Below, in pieces: positions 1-8,483 of a stretch of 64,000 nucleotides of DNA. This DNA is from Nitrososphaerota archaeon. Lineage in GTDB: Archaea; Thermoproteota; Nitrososphaeria; Nitrososphaerales; Nitrosopumilaceae. How positions within the stretch are numbered: the first letter of the stretch is position 1; each line of letters starts with the position of its first letter. Position numbers and translations under genes: made by a program. Location of the stretch: contig JACQCT010000027.1 of the NCBI GenBank assembly GCA_016201435.1, positions 1 to 64,000 of the forward strand, in the 5' to 3' direction. The notes beneath the pieces are model-generated. The model was not told where the DNA came from. It made no database searches and saw only the letters and a program-made list of their open reading frames with translations.

Positions 1-235
1 CTACTGTAAAGTCCATTGGTCTCATCCAGAAGATTGCTTTTGTTGGGCAAACTCCTATACATGCACCGTCTGAGATGCATCTTTCTGGATAAAAGACAAA
101 TGCTTTACCCCTCTTCCAGCCTTCTACTGGTTTTACTCTTAGTACGTCAGGGCCTAGTGATGTACAGATCTCTACGCAGAGTGCACATCCTATACACATT
201 TGTTCGCCTATATCGGGTATTATTCCAACTGGCAT
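1..235 (-). CDS. Ferredoxin, 4Fe-4S type (C-terminus cut by window edge)
   Basis: Reading the minus strand from an ATG at 235 gives 78 residues that run off the left edge without a stop. The protein has an N-terminal CIGCALCVEIC cluster motif (C-x2-C-x2-C-x3-C) and a second CISDGACIGVCP motif (C-x5-C-x3-CP), the layout of a small bicluster ferredoxin that carries electrons in the cytoplasm. The second motif shows three cysteines in this stretch, so one cluster may be 3Fe-4S or may take its fourth ligand from the first motif. The frame is open upstream to a stop at 290-292, but 235 is the first ATG. The redox partner cannot be seen. Confidence 0.85.
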   Translation of the reverse strand, partial: MPVGIIPDIGEQMCIGCALCVEICTSLGPDVLRVKPVEGWKRGKAFVFYPERCISDGACIGVCPTKAIFWMRPMDFTV

Positions 236-397
236 ATTCAGTATTAATTCGCTAACGGATCTTAATATAACTTGCTCAAAATAACTGAGTTATAACGGCG
301 TTTGTAAATTTTATAACAGTGTTAAAATTTTATTTGAAATCATTAGCTTATTCTAAATTTTTAGAATGAGTCAGATGTATTACATGCGATCAATGTT

Positions 398-410
398 TTT
401 TTATAATTTA
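398..410 (+). promoter_or_regulatory. TATA-like box of the parvulin gene
   Basis: The T-rich stretch TTTTATAATTTA lies about 20-28 bases before the ATG at 427, the distance expected if transcription starts at or next to the start codon. No Shine-Dalgarno sequence is present, which fits a leaderless mRNA. Confidence 0.55.
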
Positions 411-426
411 ATTTTATTTTAGAATC

Positions 427-702
427 ATGGCAAACAAAGTTCATTGTGCACACATTCTAGTAGAAAAGCTAAGTCTTGCTCAAGAATTAAAAACAAAAAT
501 TGCAAAAGGTGAAAGCTTTGCAAACCTTGCTAAGGAATATTCAATTGATGGTTCAAAAAAACGAGGTGGTGATCTTGGGTATTTCGGTAGAGGTATGATG
601 GTGTCAGAATTTGAAAAAGCTGCATTTTCTCTAGAAAAAGGTCAAGTTTCAGATATAGTAAAAACTCAGTTCGGGTACCACATAATAAAAAGATTGGATT
701 AG
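427..702 (+). CDS. Parvulin-type peptidyl-prolyl cis-trans isomerase
   Basis: A 91-residue single-domain parvulin that catalyses cis-trans isomerisation of Xaa-Pro bonds. The parvulin signatures are all present: AHILVEK near the N-terminus, KKRGGDLGYFGRGMMV in the middle, and FGYHIIKR at the end. There is no signal peptide and no extra domain, so the protein is a bare catalytic core. This matches the small thaumarchaeal parvulins known from Nitrosopumilus and Cenarchaeum. It starts at ATG 427 behind a TATA-like box and its stop overlaps the convergent downstream gene by 4 bases. Confidence 0.93.
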   Translation: MANKVHCAHILVEKLSLAQELKTKIAKGESFANLAKEYSIDGSKKRGGDLGYFGRGMMVSEFEKAAFSLEKGQVSDIVKTQFGYHIIKRLD

Positions 703-1373
703 AATGGGATTGAATTTGCTGAAATGACAGATCTCATTTTTTTATCTAAAAAATTTAAAACTATTCCTTGATCATTTTTTTCAAGTAAAATCTTTTCACC
801 ATTTTTTGCTTCTATCAGACGTTTTCCAGTAGGAGAAAGTACCCATCCTTCTTCTTTTTTGAATCTAACCATGCTAGTTATCACAACATAGGAATCAGTA
901 CTATATGCCATACTTGCCAGTATCATTACATAAGAAACAACAATCTTGCCAATTTCCTTTTTCTTGTTTAATATATTAAAAAGTCCATTAAGAGAATCAA
1001 TGATCACTACAGATTTTTTAGTGCTCAAATCTACCAAAATTTTTGCCAGTGTTTTATTTAGTGCTTCAAAAGTAGGACTGAATAAAGTAAGATTTTGAGG
1101 AGTTTTAATCATACCAGATGCTATATATCCGCTATACAATAGATCAAGATCCAAGTATAGAACATCTAGTTTTAGATCCTGTACAAGTTTTGCAACAAAA
1201 CCAGCTTTAAGAAATGGATCGGAATACAAAACTGAATTAATTTTATTTTGTGTAAGTATGTTTTGTAAATTCAAAATAATTTCAGCCTTTGGAGCATTAT
1301 CATGATTTTTAAACAACGCTGTACCTAGATAGATCGTAATATAATAATGAATTTGGATTATGACGTTTCTCAA
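699..1373 (-). CDS. RecA/KaiC-superfamily-like protein with degenerate P-loop
   Basis: Up to 224 residues. A Walker-B-like strand is visible (SVVIIDSLNGLF, about residue 120), and the order of strands and helices looks like the RecA/KaiC core. The place where the P-loop should be (VLYSDPFLKAGF) has no GK[S/T], so ATP binding is doubtful. The ATG at 1373 would overlap the divergent gene at 1347 by 27 bases. A TTG within the reading frame near 1319 (before FKNHDNAP) avoids the overlap and may be the true start. Function unknown; the fold call is tentative. Confidence 0.6.
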   Translation of the reverse strand: MRNVIIQIHYYITIYLGTALFKNHDNAPKAEIILNLQNILTQNKINSVLYSDPFLKAGFVAKLVQDLKLDVLYLDLDLLYSGYIASGMIKTPQNLTLFSPTFEALNKTLAKILVDLSTKKSVVIIDSLNGLFNILNKKKEIGKIVVSYVMILASMAYSTDSYVVITSMVRFKKEEGWVLSPTGKRLIEAKNGEKILLEKNDQGIVLNFLDKKMRSVISANSIPF

Positions 1374-2495
1374 GATTTTCCGTTTAAAGATACAATCTAT
1401 CTAAACAATGCATCAACCTCGCTGATGCCGATTTCGAGCATAAAGGCGATGACTGATTTTGTTGTAAGCTATAATGAGATGGGACCGGATTCAAAAAAAG
1501 CAGATAGTTATGTTACAGAAAGGCTATTTCTTGCAAGAAAAGCAATTTCATATTTAATAAAATGTAAACCAGATGAAGTAATCTTTACTCAAAGTACCAC
1601 AGATGGAGTTAACATGGTTGCCAGTGGTCTAAAATTAAAACAGACATCAAATATTATAATTCGTGATTCAAATCATGAACATCCAGCAAATCATTATCCA
1701 TGGGTACGTTTGGCTGAAAAGCTAACAGTAAAAAATTTGAAAGTCAATAATGTTGGTTATTTTGAACTTGAGGAGTTAAGAAAAATAATTGATGGCAACA
1801 CTGGTCTTGTTGTACTAAGTCATGCTCTCTTTAATACAGGTGCAATTTTACCTGTAGAACAAATTGGAAACATTCTAGCTGAAAAAAATATTCCATATTT
1901 TATAGACGTAGCACAAACAGTTGGTTGTCTTGAAGATGTTGATGTAAATAAAATCAAGTGCAATTTTATGTCTTTTAATGGTTCAAAGTGGCTTTGTGGT
2001 CCTATGGGAACTGGAATATTTTTTTGTAAAAAGGAATCAAATGAAATGCTAGAACCACTTCAGGTGGGTGGAGAGTCAGCCATATTTCATGAAGGTAAGA
2101 TTACCTACAAGGAGATGCCAGCAAAATTCCAGGCTGGATTTCGTAATTGGTTCGGTATAGCTGGTCTTGAGGCATCTATTGTCTATTTGTTAAGATTGGG
2201 TATTGAGAATGTTAGAAAAAAGAACATCAAACTTGCCAACATAATGCGTGAAGAGCTATCAAGAATTCCAGGCGTTATTTTGTATGGACCTGAAGAATCG
2301 GAGAAAAGAACAAGTATAGTTTCTTTTTCACTTCTAAACCAAGATCCAAAGATTGTTGTAGAAAGACTTGAGAAACAAAATATGATTCTCGCAGTGCGTG
2401 AAATCTTTACTCAAAAAGTGATCAGGGCTTCAATGCATTTTTTTAATACAGAAGCTCAAATCCTGAAGGTCGTAGATGCAATCAAAAAAAGTTAG
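1347..2495 (+). CDS. Aminotransferase class V / cysteine desulfurase-like PLP enzyme
   Basis: A 382-residue fold-type I PLP enzyme of the SufS / isopenicillin-N-epimerase group. The NNASTSLMP N-terminus, FTQSTTDGVN cofactor loop, the YFIDVAQTVG strand with the cofactor aspartate and the Schiff-base lysine in NGSKWLCGPMGTG (about Lys214) are all clear. The conserved cysteine loop of true cysteine desulfurases is missing: the C-terminal part reads VREIFTQKVIRASMHFFN. A role in sulfur mobilisation is therefore not supported, and lyase, epimerase or transaminase chemistry is just as possible. It is divergent from the RecA-like gene. Confidence 0.82.
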   Translation: MNLDYDVSQDFPFKDTIYLNNASTSLMPISSIKAMTDFVVSYNEMGPDSKKADSYVTERLFLARKAISYLIKCKPDEVIFTQSTTDGVNMVASGLKLKQTSNIIIRDSNHEHPANHYPWVRLAEKLTVKNLKVNNVGYFELEELRKIIDGNTGLVVLSHALFNTGAILPVEQIGNILAEKNIPYFIDVAQTVGCLEDVDVNKIKCNFMSFNGSKWLCGPMGTGIFFCKKESNEMLEPLQVGGESAIFHEGKITYKEMPAKFQAGFRNWFGIAGLEASIVYLLRLGIENVRKKNIKLANIMREELSRIPGVILYGPEESEKRTSIVSFSLLNQDPKIVVERLEKQNMILAVREIFTQKVIRASMHFFNTEAQILKVVDAIKKS

Positions 2496-2496
2496 T

Positions 2497-2757
2497 TTAT
2501 TGTTCTTGTTCTTCTATAACCATCATTGTTAAGGTTGAATACACTTTGTCTATTTTTCTAATTTTGTTTGTTATTATATTTCGTAAAAGATCCATATTGT
2601 CTGCTGTTATTTTTACAATTATATCATATACACCGTATACTCCTTGGACTTCATATAGAACAGTTTTGCCCTCCTTATCCAGTATTTCTTTAATTTTCTG
2701 AATGATTTCTACGTCAGAGCCCAAATCAGAATTTAGTAAGATATAGGTTGTAGGCAT
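2497..2757 (-). CDS. Stand-alone Lrp/AsnC ligand-binding (RAM) domain protein
   Basis: About 86 residues from ATG 2757 (MPTTYILLNSDLG). The protein has the beta-alpha-beta-beta-alpha-beta RAM fold of Lrp/AsnC regulators with the typical VQGVYGVYDIIVKI ligand-site segment, but it has no DNA-binding HTH. Such proteins usually form small-molecule-binding oligomers or modulate full-length Lrp proteins. An earlier in-frame start at 2778 adds seven residues, but the TATA-like TTAAATATT at 2779-2787 would then sit right at the start codon, so 2757 is preferred. The gene is convergent with the PLP enzyme and leaves one base between the stops. Confidence 0.85.
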   Translation of the reverse strand: MPTTYILLNSDLGSDVEIIQKIKEILDKEGKTVLYEVQGVYGVYDIIVKITADNMDLLRNIITNKIRKIDKVYSTLTMMVIEEQEQ

Positions 2758-2775
2758 AAGGTAATTCTCGTTGCA

Positions 2776-2787
2776 CAATATTTAACC
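2776..2787. promoter_or_regulatory. Shared TATA-like element between divergent genes
   Basis: The AATATTTAA stretch lies about 25 bases from both ATG 2757 (minus) and TTG 2809 (plus). It is nearly symmetric and could serve both directions as the TATA box of leaderless transcripts. Confidence 0.4.
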
Positions 2788-2808
2788 TTAACCACCAGGA
2801 TATCAAAA

Positions 2809-3480
2809 TTGATTAGTTACACTGATAAAACAAATTTAATGTCACCATTAGATCTTACACTAGAAATTTCTGCAAAGCTTCCAAGTTTTCCCGGATCGCC
2901 ACGACCTCGATTTATTTCGTGGGCGACGAATAAAAAAGACGGTTATAATCTTGAACTTATTTTTTTGAGTTCACATTCAGGTACACATATTGATGCGCCA
3001 TTTCATTTTATAGAAAAAGGTCTAAAAATTGATAAAATTCCACTAAGAAGGCTTGTCACTAAGGCAATTTTATTTAAAATAAAAAAACGTGCAAATGAAG
3101 CCATCACTAAACAAGACATTATTGAATTTGAGAACAAACATGGTAAATTACAGACAAATTCAACTCTAATCTTTGCCACAGGTTGGTACAAGAATCTATT
3201 AAAGAAATATTATTTTACAAAAAATCCAGGAATTTCAATATCTGCAGCAAAATATTTAGTAAAAAAGAAAATAAGTTTGGTCGGAATAGATTCACCAAGT
3301 ATTGATTTGGGTTCAGATTCAAGATTTTTGGCACATCATCAACTCTTAAACAATGGCATCTTAATTTTAGAAAATTTATGCAATTTGGAAAAAATTTCAG
3401 GAATACATTTTAAGCTAATTGTTTTGCCTTTAAAGTTAAAGGGAACTACAGGATCACCTGTACGTGCAATTGCTCTTTAG
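2809..3480 (+). CDS. Cyclase / kynurenine-formamidase-like metal-dependent hydrolase
   Basis: A 223-residue protein of the cyclase (KynB-like) family. The metal-binding signature HSGTHIDAPFHF (about residues 54-65) is intact, followed by a later LVGIDSPSID segment typical of the family. Members hydrolyse amides such as N-formylkynurenine or cyclic imides; the substrate here is unknown because no pathway genes are adjacent. The start is a TTG at 2809, supported by the TATA-like AATATTTAA about 26 bases upstream; ATG 2839 is an alternative that removes ten residues. Confidence 0.8.
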   Translation: MISYTDKTNLMSPLDLTLEISAKLPSFPGSPRPRFISWATNKKDGYNLELIFLSSHSGTHIDAPFHFIEKGLKIDKIPLRRLVTKAILFKIKKRANEAITKQDIIEFENKHGKLQTNSTLIFATGWYKNLLKKYYFTKNPGISISAAKYLVKKKISLVGIDSPSIDLGSDSRFLAHHQLLNNGILILENLCNLEKISGIHFKLIVLPLKLKGTTGSPVRAIAL

Positions 3481-4541
3481 AAAACAAATTGAAATCTATT
3501 TCGTTTATAATTTTCTGCTAATTTTCCAGTTATAGGTATTTTATTTCCACAAAATTTGCAGTTGTTATTTTCATCCATATTCCAGCCTTGGATATCAAAG
3601 CCATATCTTTTGACAACTATGTTCTTACATTGAGAACAGTATGTATGTTCTAGTGGATGACCTGGTACATTTCCAAGATACACGTATGTTAGTCCTTCTT
3701 TTTTTGCAATTTCGTAATGTTTTTCAAGTGTCTTGATTGGTGTTGATTCAAACTCCATCATTTTGTAATCCGGGTGGAATCGTAAGAAATGAATTGGCAT
3801 TTCAGGCCCAAATTCATCATAAATGAACTTACAAAGCTTGGTCGCATGTTCTAAATTATCGCCAACCTTTGGAACTATTAAATCAGTTATTTCTACATGA
3901 ATCTTGGTTTTATCCCTAATTTCTTTTAGAGTATCAAAGATTGGTTTTGGATCAGGAACTCCGATGTATTTTCTAGTGAAATCAGGTTCAGCATTACCCT
4001 TAAAATCAACAGTAATACAATCAAGAAATTCATCCATCATCTTTACTGTTTGTGGCGTATCGTAGCCATTTGATACAAAAATATTGAAGAGTCCTTTTTT
4101 TCTTGCAATAACCCCACAATCACGTGCAAATTCGATGAAGATTGAGGGTTGGTTATAGGTATAGGCTATTCCGTCAGCGCCATATCTTAGGGCTTGATCT
4201 ACTACTTGTTGAGGAGTCATTTCAGTTCCTTCTACTTTTCTTCGTTGACTGATGTCATAGTTTTGACAATATTTGCACAGCCAATTACAACCAGTAGTAG
4301 CTATGGAATAGATGCTAGTGCCAGGTCTGTAATGAATAACTGGTTTTTTTTCTATAGGATCTACATGACCAGTAATTACTTTGCCATAAACAAATAACTC
4401 AAGTTTTCCGCCTTTGTTTCCTCTAATACCACAAAGGCCAATCTGTTCTTTACCAATTTCACAATATCTAGCACATGCTGTGCAACGTACCTTCTCATTT
4501 GGTAGCTTTTCATACAGTATTGCTTCTTTGGACGTCATCAT
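3477..4541 (-). CDS. amrS: AmrS-type radical SAM protein
   Basis: A 354-residue radical SAM enzyme with the cluster motif CNWLCKYCQN (C-x3-C-x2-C). An N-terminal CTACARYCEIGKEQIGLCGIR cysteine region and a C-terminal zinc-ribbon-like CSQC...CKFCG part frame it. This architecture is that of the AmrS component of the AmmeMemoRadiSam trio (earlier annotated as pyruvate-formate-lyase-activating-like). The other two members, AMMECR1-like and Memo-like proteins, are not in this window. The substrate is not known. It overlaps the convergent cyclase gene by 4 bases. Confidence 0.85.
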   Translation of the reverse strand: MMTSKEAILYEKLPNEKVRCTACARYCEIGKEQIGLCGIRGNKGGKLELFVYGKVITGHVDPIEKKPVIHYRPGTSIYSIATTGCNWLCKYCQNYDISQRRKVEGTEMTPQQVVDQALRYGADGIAYTYNQPSIFIEFARDCGVIARKKGLFNIFVSNGYDTPQTVKMMDEFLDCITVDFKGNAEPDFTRKYIGVPDPKPIFDTLKEIRDKTKIHVEITDLIVPKVGDNLEHATKLCKFIYDEFGPEMPIHFLRFHPDYKMMEFESTPIKTLEKHYEIAKKEGLTYVYLGNVPGHPLEHTYCSQCKNIVVKRYGFDIQGWNMDENNNCKFCGNKIPITGKLAENYKRNRFQFVF

Positions 4542-4569
4542 TTACTACATGAAATTATCATATAAGCTA

Positions 4570-6702
4570 TTACGTCACTGCATGCATAGAAGTTTTTTCT
4601 GGTCTTAGCTTTTTGATTGCATGCAGTAGATCTTCTTGCGTAATCTTTATGGATTTAACTGATTTTTCTTTGTTGTTTACGTATCGCTTTATTGCAGTTA
4701 TTGCCGCCCTACTACAAACACCCTCAATGTCTGCTCCGCTAAATCCTTCTGTAATTTCTACAAGTGATGCTAAGTTAACATCTTCTGCTAGAGGTTTTTT
4801 CTTGGTATGAATCTTAAAGACATTTTCACGTCCTTTTGAATCTGGTAATGGCACTTCAATTATTCTATCAAATCTTCCAGGTCGCAATAACGCAGGATCA
4901 ACAATGTCTGCTCTGTTAGTAGCACCGATCACTAACACATTATGTAATTCTTCAAGACCATCAATTTCTGTTAGAATTTGTGAAACTACTCTTTCGGTAA
5001 CATGTGAATCTGAACTTCCAGAACCTCTGGCAGGTGCTATTGCATCTATTTCATCTAAGAATATTATGCATGGGGCAGCCTGTCTTGCTTTTCTGAAAAT
5101 CTCGCGTACTCCTTTTTCAGATTCCCCTACCCATTTGGATAAAAGCTCTGGACCTTTAATGCTGATAAAGTTAGATTCTGTAGTATGTGCAAGGGCTTTT
5201 GCGATCAATGTTTTTCCCGTACCTGGTGGACCATACAATAAAATTCCTTTTGGTGAAGCAACTCCTGTATACTCAAATGCCTCTTTATGTTTTAGTGGCC
5301 ATTCAACAGCTTCGTGTAATTCTTCCTTTAGTGACTCTAATCCTCCAACATCATCCCATGTGACATTTGGAACTTGAACCAGTACTTCTCTTAATGCAGA
5401 TGGTCTTACTTCTTTTAGTGCATCTTTAAAGTCATCATCAGTAATCACAATTTTTTGTAAAATTTTTGCTGGAATTTTTTCTTCTTCAAGATCTAATTCG
5501 GGTAAGATTCTTCGTAATGATCTCATTGCTGCCTCTTTTGCAAGCATTTCTAAATCGGCGCCAACAAATCCATGTGTTACTTTAGCAATTTGATCGAGGT
5601 TAACTTTGTCATTAAGAGGCATACCACGTGTATGAATGTCCAAGATTTCTTTTCGGCCTGCTTCATCTGGTATTCCAATCTCAATTTCACGATCAAATCT
5701 TCCAGGTCTTCTTATTGCAGGATCAAGTGAATCTGGTCTATTTGTTGCTGCAATGACAACTACCTTGCCTCTTGATTTCATTCCATCCATCAAAGTCAAT
5801 AATTGCGAAACTACTCTTTTTTCTACTTCACCAGTAACTTCTTCTCTTTTTGGAGCAATCGAATCAATTTCATCAATGAATATTATACTTGGAGCACCTT
5901 CTTCTGCTTGCTTGAAAATATCACGTAGTCGCTCTTCGCTTTCTCCATAGTATTTTCCAATAATTTCAGGTCCACTAAGAGAAATGAAATGAGAGTTTGT
6001 TTCTCCAGCCACTGCTTTTGCTAATAATGTCTTTCCTGTACCAGGAGGACCATACAATAATACTCCTTTTGGTGCTTCCACGCCTAATTTTTCAAATAAT
6101 TCAGGATGTCTCATTGGAAGCTCTACCATTTCACGTATCTTTTGAACTTCTTTCTTTAATCCCCCTAACTCGTCATAAGTAACTCGTGGGATGGTGTGAT
6201 CAATTGCCTTAGTCATACTACCTAACTTGAATTTAGTTTGCTCAGTTATGATGACTGGTCTTGATGGAGTAGTACTTGTTACAATTAACTGAGTTTTAGC
6301 GCCAAGCTGTGTTGTTACAATAAGTGTATCCCCATTTGTTAAAACATGATCATCATAGTTTGCTTGCATGTATTCTTGTAATCCTTCTTCACTTAATTTT
6401 TCAATGGGAGATAGAACTACTTGTTCTGCTTCTTTTGCGTCTACTTTTTTTACAGATACCTTGTCATTTATGCCGGCATTGATGTTATGTCGTGTTAATC
6501 CATCAATCTTTATTACTCCTGTGCCATAATCTTCTGGAGAACCAGACCATAACTTTACATGGCTTTTTCTATTGCCAATAATTTCTAAAATTTGGCCAGT
6601 CTCCCAGTTATTATCCTCAACAATTTTTGGATCTACTAGTGCAATGCCTTTGCCTACGTGGCGTTGTGAAATTTCTGCTATTTTTAATATTATTTCGCTC
6701 AT
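4570..6702 (-). CDS. cdc48: CDC48/VAT-type AAA+ ATPase
   Basis: A 710-residue double-ring AAA+ unfoldase. Residues 1-160 form the CDC48 N-domain (double-psi barrel plus second lobe). Two AAA modules follow, each with GPPGTGKT (first at 218-225, second about 495), a DEID Walker B, arginine fingers (RRPGRFD and LRPGRFD) and SRH motifs. It extracts and unfolds proteins for the archaeal proteasome. The C-terminus is short and lacks the eukaryotic HbYX-like tail. The hsp20 gene lies 30 bases upstream, and GGTGAT is placed seven bases before ATG 6702, so translation is SD-led within an hsp20-cdc48 operon. Confidence 0.97.
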   Translation of the reverse strand: MSEIILKIAEISQRHVGKGIALVDPKIVEDNNWETGQILEIIGNRKSHVKLWSGSPEDYGTGVIKIDGLTRHNINAGINDKVSVKKVDAKEAEQVVLSPIEKLSEEGLQEYMQANYDDHVLTNGDTLIVTTQLGAKTQLIVTSTTPSRPVIITEQTKFKLGSMTKAIDHTIPRVTYDELGGLKKEVQKIREMVELPMRHPELFEKLGVEAPKGVLLYGPPGTGKTLLAKAVAGETNSHFISLSGPEIIGKYYGESEERLRDIFKQAEEGAPSIIFIDEIDSIAPKREEVTGEVEKRVVSQLLTLMDGMKSRGKVVVIAATNRPDSLDPAIRRPGRFDREIEIGIPDEAGRKEILDIHTRGMPLNDKVNLDQIAKVTHGFVGADLEMLAKEAAMRSLRRILPELDLEEEKIPAKILQKIVITDDDFKDALKEVRPSALREVLVQVPNVTWDDVGGLESLKEELHEAVEWPLKHKEAFEYTGVASPKGILLYGPPGTGKTLIAKALAHTTESNFISIKGPELLSKWVGESEKGVREIFRKARQAAPCIIFLDEIDAIAPARGSGSSDSHVTERVVSQILTEIDGLEELHNVLVIGATNRADIVDPALLRPGRFDRIIEVPLPDSKGRENVFKIHTKKKPLAEDVNLASLVEITEGFSGADIEGVCSRAAITAIKRYVNNKEKSVKSIKITQEDLLHAIKKLRPEKTSMHAVT

Positions 6703-6705
6703 AAT

Positions 6706-6712
6706 TTAATCA
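6706..6712 (-). promoter_or_regulatory. Shine-Dalgarno of cdc48
   Basis: On the minus strand GGTGATT precedes ATG 6702 with normal spacing and can pair with the CACCUCC end of archaeal 16S rRNA. This is what an internal operon gene would need, in contrast to the leaderless first genes. Confidence 0.55.
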
Positions 6713-6732
6713 CCATAAAAAATGGGGTGGAT

Positions 6733-7233
6733 TTATTCAACCTCCACAGTTTTTCCTTTTAGTTTTTCGTCTTCTTTCAGTTTAAATCGTACTTCAAGAA
6801 TTCCGTTAGCATATGTTGCCTTTACAGAATCCTCGTCTACCTTTTGTCTTATAGGTACTTTAGCACTGTATTTTTTCTCACCATGTTCTGCATCAAGATT
6901 TACTGTGCGTCCTTCAACTACGATCTTGATGTCTTTCTTTTCTACACCTGGCATTTCAGCTACAAGTTTCAGAACCTTTTCTTTGTCATCAACTAGAACG
7001 TCAACAAAAGGTTCCCTGACATCAGATGTGGGTAGAAGTGCTGGTTTTACGTTTCCATATTCTTTTATGATTGGTTTACCGTCTGACCCAATTGTCATGG
7101 TATATCCATAATAGTATGGACCGTAGGTCTGGAGGTTGCCTGAATCCTTGAACTCTTCGAATATATCGTCCATATTCATGAATGGTCTAGACATTCTTCT
7201 GAAGAGGTTGTCGAATTCGTCATTTAGGAACAT
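6733..7233 (-). CDS. Hsp20 small heat-shock protein
   Basis: A 166-residue alpha-crystallin-type chaperone. Residues 1-70 are an aromatic, Met-rich N-terminal arm. The alpha-crystallin domain follows (EPFVDVLVDDKEKVLKLVAEMPGV to the C-terminus) with the ANGILEVRF signature. The C-terminal I-x-I/V anchor seems to be replaced by KTVEVE. It holds unfolding proteins for refolding or disposal, and its gene is the first of an operon with the CDC48 unfoldase, which links holding with extraction. A 22-bp palindrome sits between its TATA box and start codon. Confidence 0.93.
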   Translation of the reverse strand: MFLNDEFDNLFRRMSRPFMNMDDIFEEFKDSGNLQTYGPYYYGYTMTIGSDGKPIIKEYGNVKPALLPTSDVREPFVDVLVDDKEKVLKLVAEMPGVEKKDIKIVVEGRTVNLDAEHGEKKYSAKVPIRQKVDEDSVKATYANGILEVRFKLKEDEKLKGKTVEVE

Positions 7234-7249
7234 GTCATAATCACTTACG

Positions 7250-7278
7250 TAATGTAATATGTATTACATTATATATAG
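7250..7278 (-). promoter_or_regulatory. hsp20-cdc48 promoter with perfect palindrome
   Basis: TAATGTAATA at 7250-7259 and TATTACATTA at 7262-7271 form a perfect 10-bp inverted repeat with a 2-base spacer. On the minus strand it lies between the TATA box (CTATATATAATG, about 7269-7278) and the hsp20 ATG at 7233. A repressor bound here would block preinitiation-complex assembly or RNA polymerase entry. It does not resemble the published Pyrococcus Phr heat-shock operator. Confidence 0.7.
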
Positions 7279-7313
7279 TTTTTGGGAGTAGAATTAGTAT
7301 TCTTACATAAGAC

Positions 7314-7323
7314 TATTATATAT
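7314..7323 (+). promoter_or_regulatory. TATA-like box deciding the start at 7345
   Basis: TATTATATAT lies 22-31 bases before the TTG at 7345 and downstream of the first possible start (7282). A leaderless transcript from this box would exclude the 21 upstream codons. Confidence 0.5.
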
Positions 7324-7344
7324 GACAATAGATATTGTTTATGT

Positions 7345-8004
7345 TTGAAGACTACAAATGTTTCGGTACCAGATGCCGTACGTGAAATTATCACTAGGAA
7401 CCGCTCAATCTACGATTGTATAAAGATGGATTTGATAAACTACACAGCCCTTGCCGTAAAGATCCAAAAAGATGTAGAATCTCAGGTTGGTCCTGTGAAC
7501 CTGAATACCATTGTTGTTGCAATCAAAAGATATGCGGATTCATTTGAGAAAAAAGATGAGGTTCAACAAGAATCTGTTTTAAAAAATTCCAGACTTTCAT
7601 TAACCGATGGAATTGTTGATATAAAATTTTCAACTGATGAATTTGGGGCAAATGATACTGCTGCACTTATGGATAAATTTACACAGATAGATCCCGATTA
7701 TGAATTTTTTAGATTTACAGATTCATTTAGAGTTTTAACTGAAGACATATTGGATGTAAGAAAACTTTTAGAGTCATTCCCATTTCAGAAAAACAATTTT
7801 CAAACAGGATTAGCAAAAATCAGTATACGTGTTCCAGAATCTCAAAGTGGCTCGGATATAGTTTCTTATGTATCTGAAATACTGCACAGCAGTGGAATAG
7901 AACTTGTAAATGCCTTTTTTGGCCAAGATGATATCATAATTGTACTAAAGGAGAAAGACGCTGCCAGAGCCTATGAAATTTTACGCTCAGAGATTTCAAG
8001 ATAG
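7345..8004 (+). CDS. Thaumarchaeal protein with ACT-like C-terminus, function unknown
   Basis: About 219 residues from TTG 7345 (KTTNVSVPDAVREIITRN). The N-terminal half reads like a small HTH-type helical domain (SIYDCIKMDLINYTALAVKIQKDVES, then VGPVNLNTIVVAIKRYADSF). The C-terminal part (GLAKISIRVPESQSGSDIVSYVSEILHSSGIELVNAF) looks like a beta-alpha-beta ACT or ACT-like regulatory fold. This combination suggests a sensory regulator, but that is inference. It is divergent from the hsp20 operon. Confidence 0.7.
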   Translation: MKTTNVSVPDAVREIITRNRSIYDCIKMDLINYTALAVKIQKDVESQVGPVNLNTIVVAIKRYADSFEKKDEVQQESVLKNSRLSLTDGIVDIKFSTDEFGANDTAALMDKFTQIDPDYEFFRFTDSFRVLTEDILDVRKLLESFPFQKNNFQTGLAKISIRVPESQSGSDIVSYVSEILHSSGIELVNAFFGQDDIIIVLKEKDAARAYEILRSEISR

Positions 8005-8049
8005 AACTTTGTATATCTAGTTATTCTAAATATAAAATACAGGAAATAT

Positions 8050-8367
8050 TTAGACACCAAGAGATTCTGGCTTTGAAATTTCTAAAAAGACATTATCTCC
8101 TACCGAAAGTCCAAGTTCTTTGTATTCACGCATATCTAGTTTAATTGAAGTAATTCCCCCTGCCTGGCCAAACATCCCCCCAGACATCATTTTGTTAAGG
8201 CCTTTTACCATGTCATCCATGTTCGTAAAACCCATAACATTTGAACCAAAAGGAGACATTGGCTGGTTTTGCTCTCTAAAATCCTTAGGTGATGAGAGAG
8301 AAACTACCACATATGGAGCACCATCAGGCGCAGCATCAATACGAACTACTACGTACTCTTTCTTCAT
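8050..8367 (-). CDS. Conserved hypothetical protein with Met/Gly-rich linker
   Basis: 105 residues. The protein starts with a beta-rich MKKEYVVVRIDAAPDGAPYVVVSLSSPKDF segment, has a Met-, Gly- and Asn-rich middle (about residues 36-70), and ends with a short domain (SIKLDMREYKELGLSVGDNVFLEIS) that resembles a swapped-hairpin or AbrB-like barrel. There is no signal peptide, membrane segment or catalytic motif. I do not recognise the family. It stands alone between two plus-strand genes. Confidence 0.7.
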   Translation of the reverse strand: MKKEYVVVRIDAAPDGAPYVVVSLSSPKDFREQNQPMSPFGSNVMGFTNMDDMVKGLNKMMSGGMFGQAGGITSIKLDMREYKELGLSVGDNVFLEISKPESLGV

Positions 8368-8451
8368 ATAGTCTTACCAGTTTTTATGATATTTTATTGT
8401 TCTCCTTAGTATTTTTGTTTAATATTTGAAGGCATGAAAATCAGACCCATA

Positions 8452-8460
8452 GGATATAAC
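8452..8460 (+). promoter_or_regulatory. TATA-like box of the NDH-2-like gene
   Basis: GGATATAAC is centred about 28 bases before ATG 8484, consistent with a leaderless transcript. Confidence 0.45.
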
Positions 8461-8483
8461 CAGCAAACTGGGTTTAAGTGTAA

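Noticed and set aside
4904-5377. Long plus-strand frames opposite cdc48 (also 5636-5950)
   Set aside because: They are shadows of the highly conserved AAA+ coding strand.
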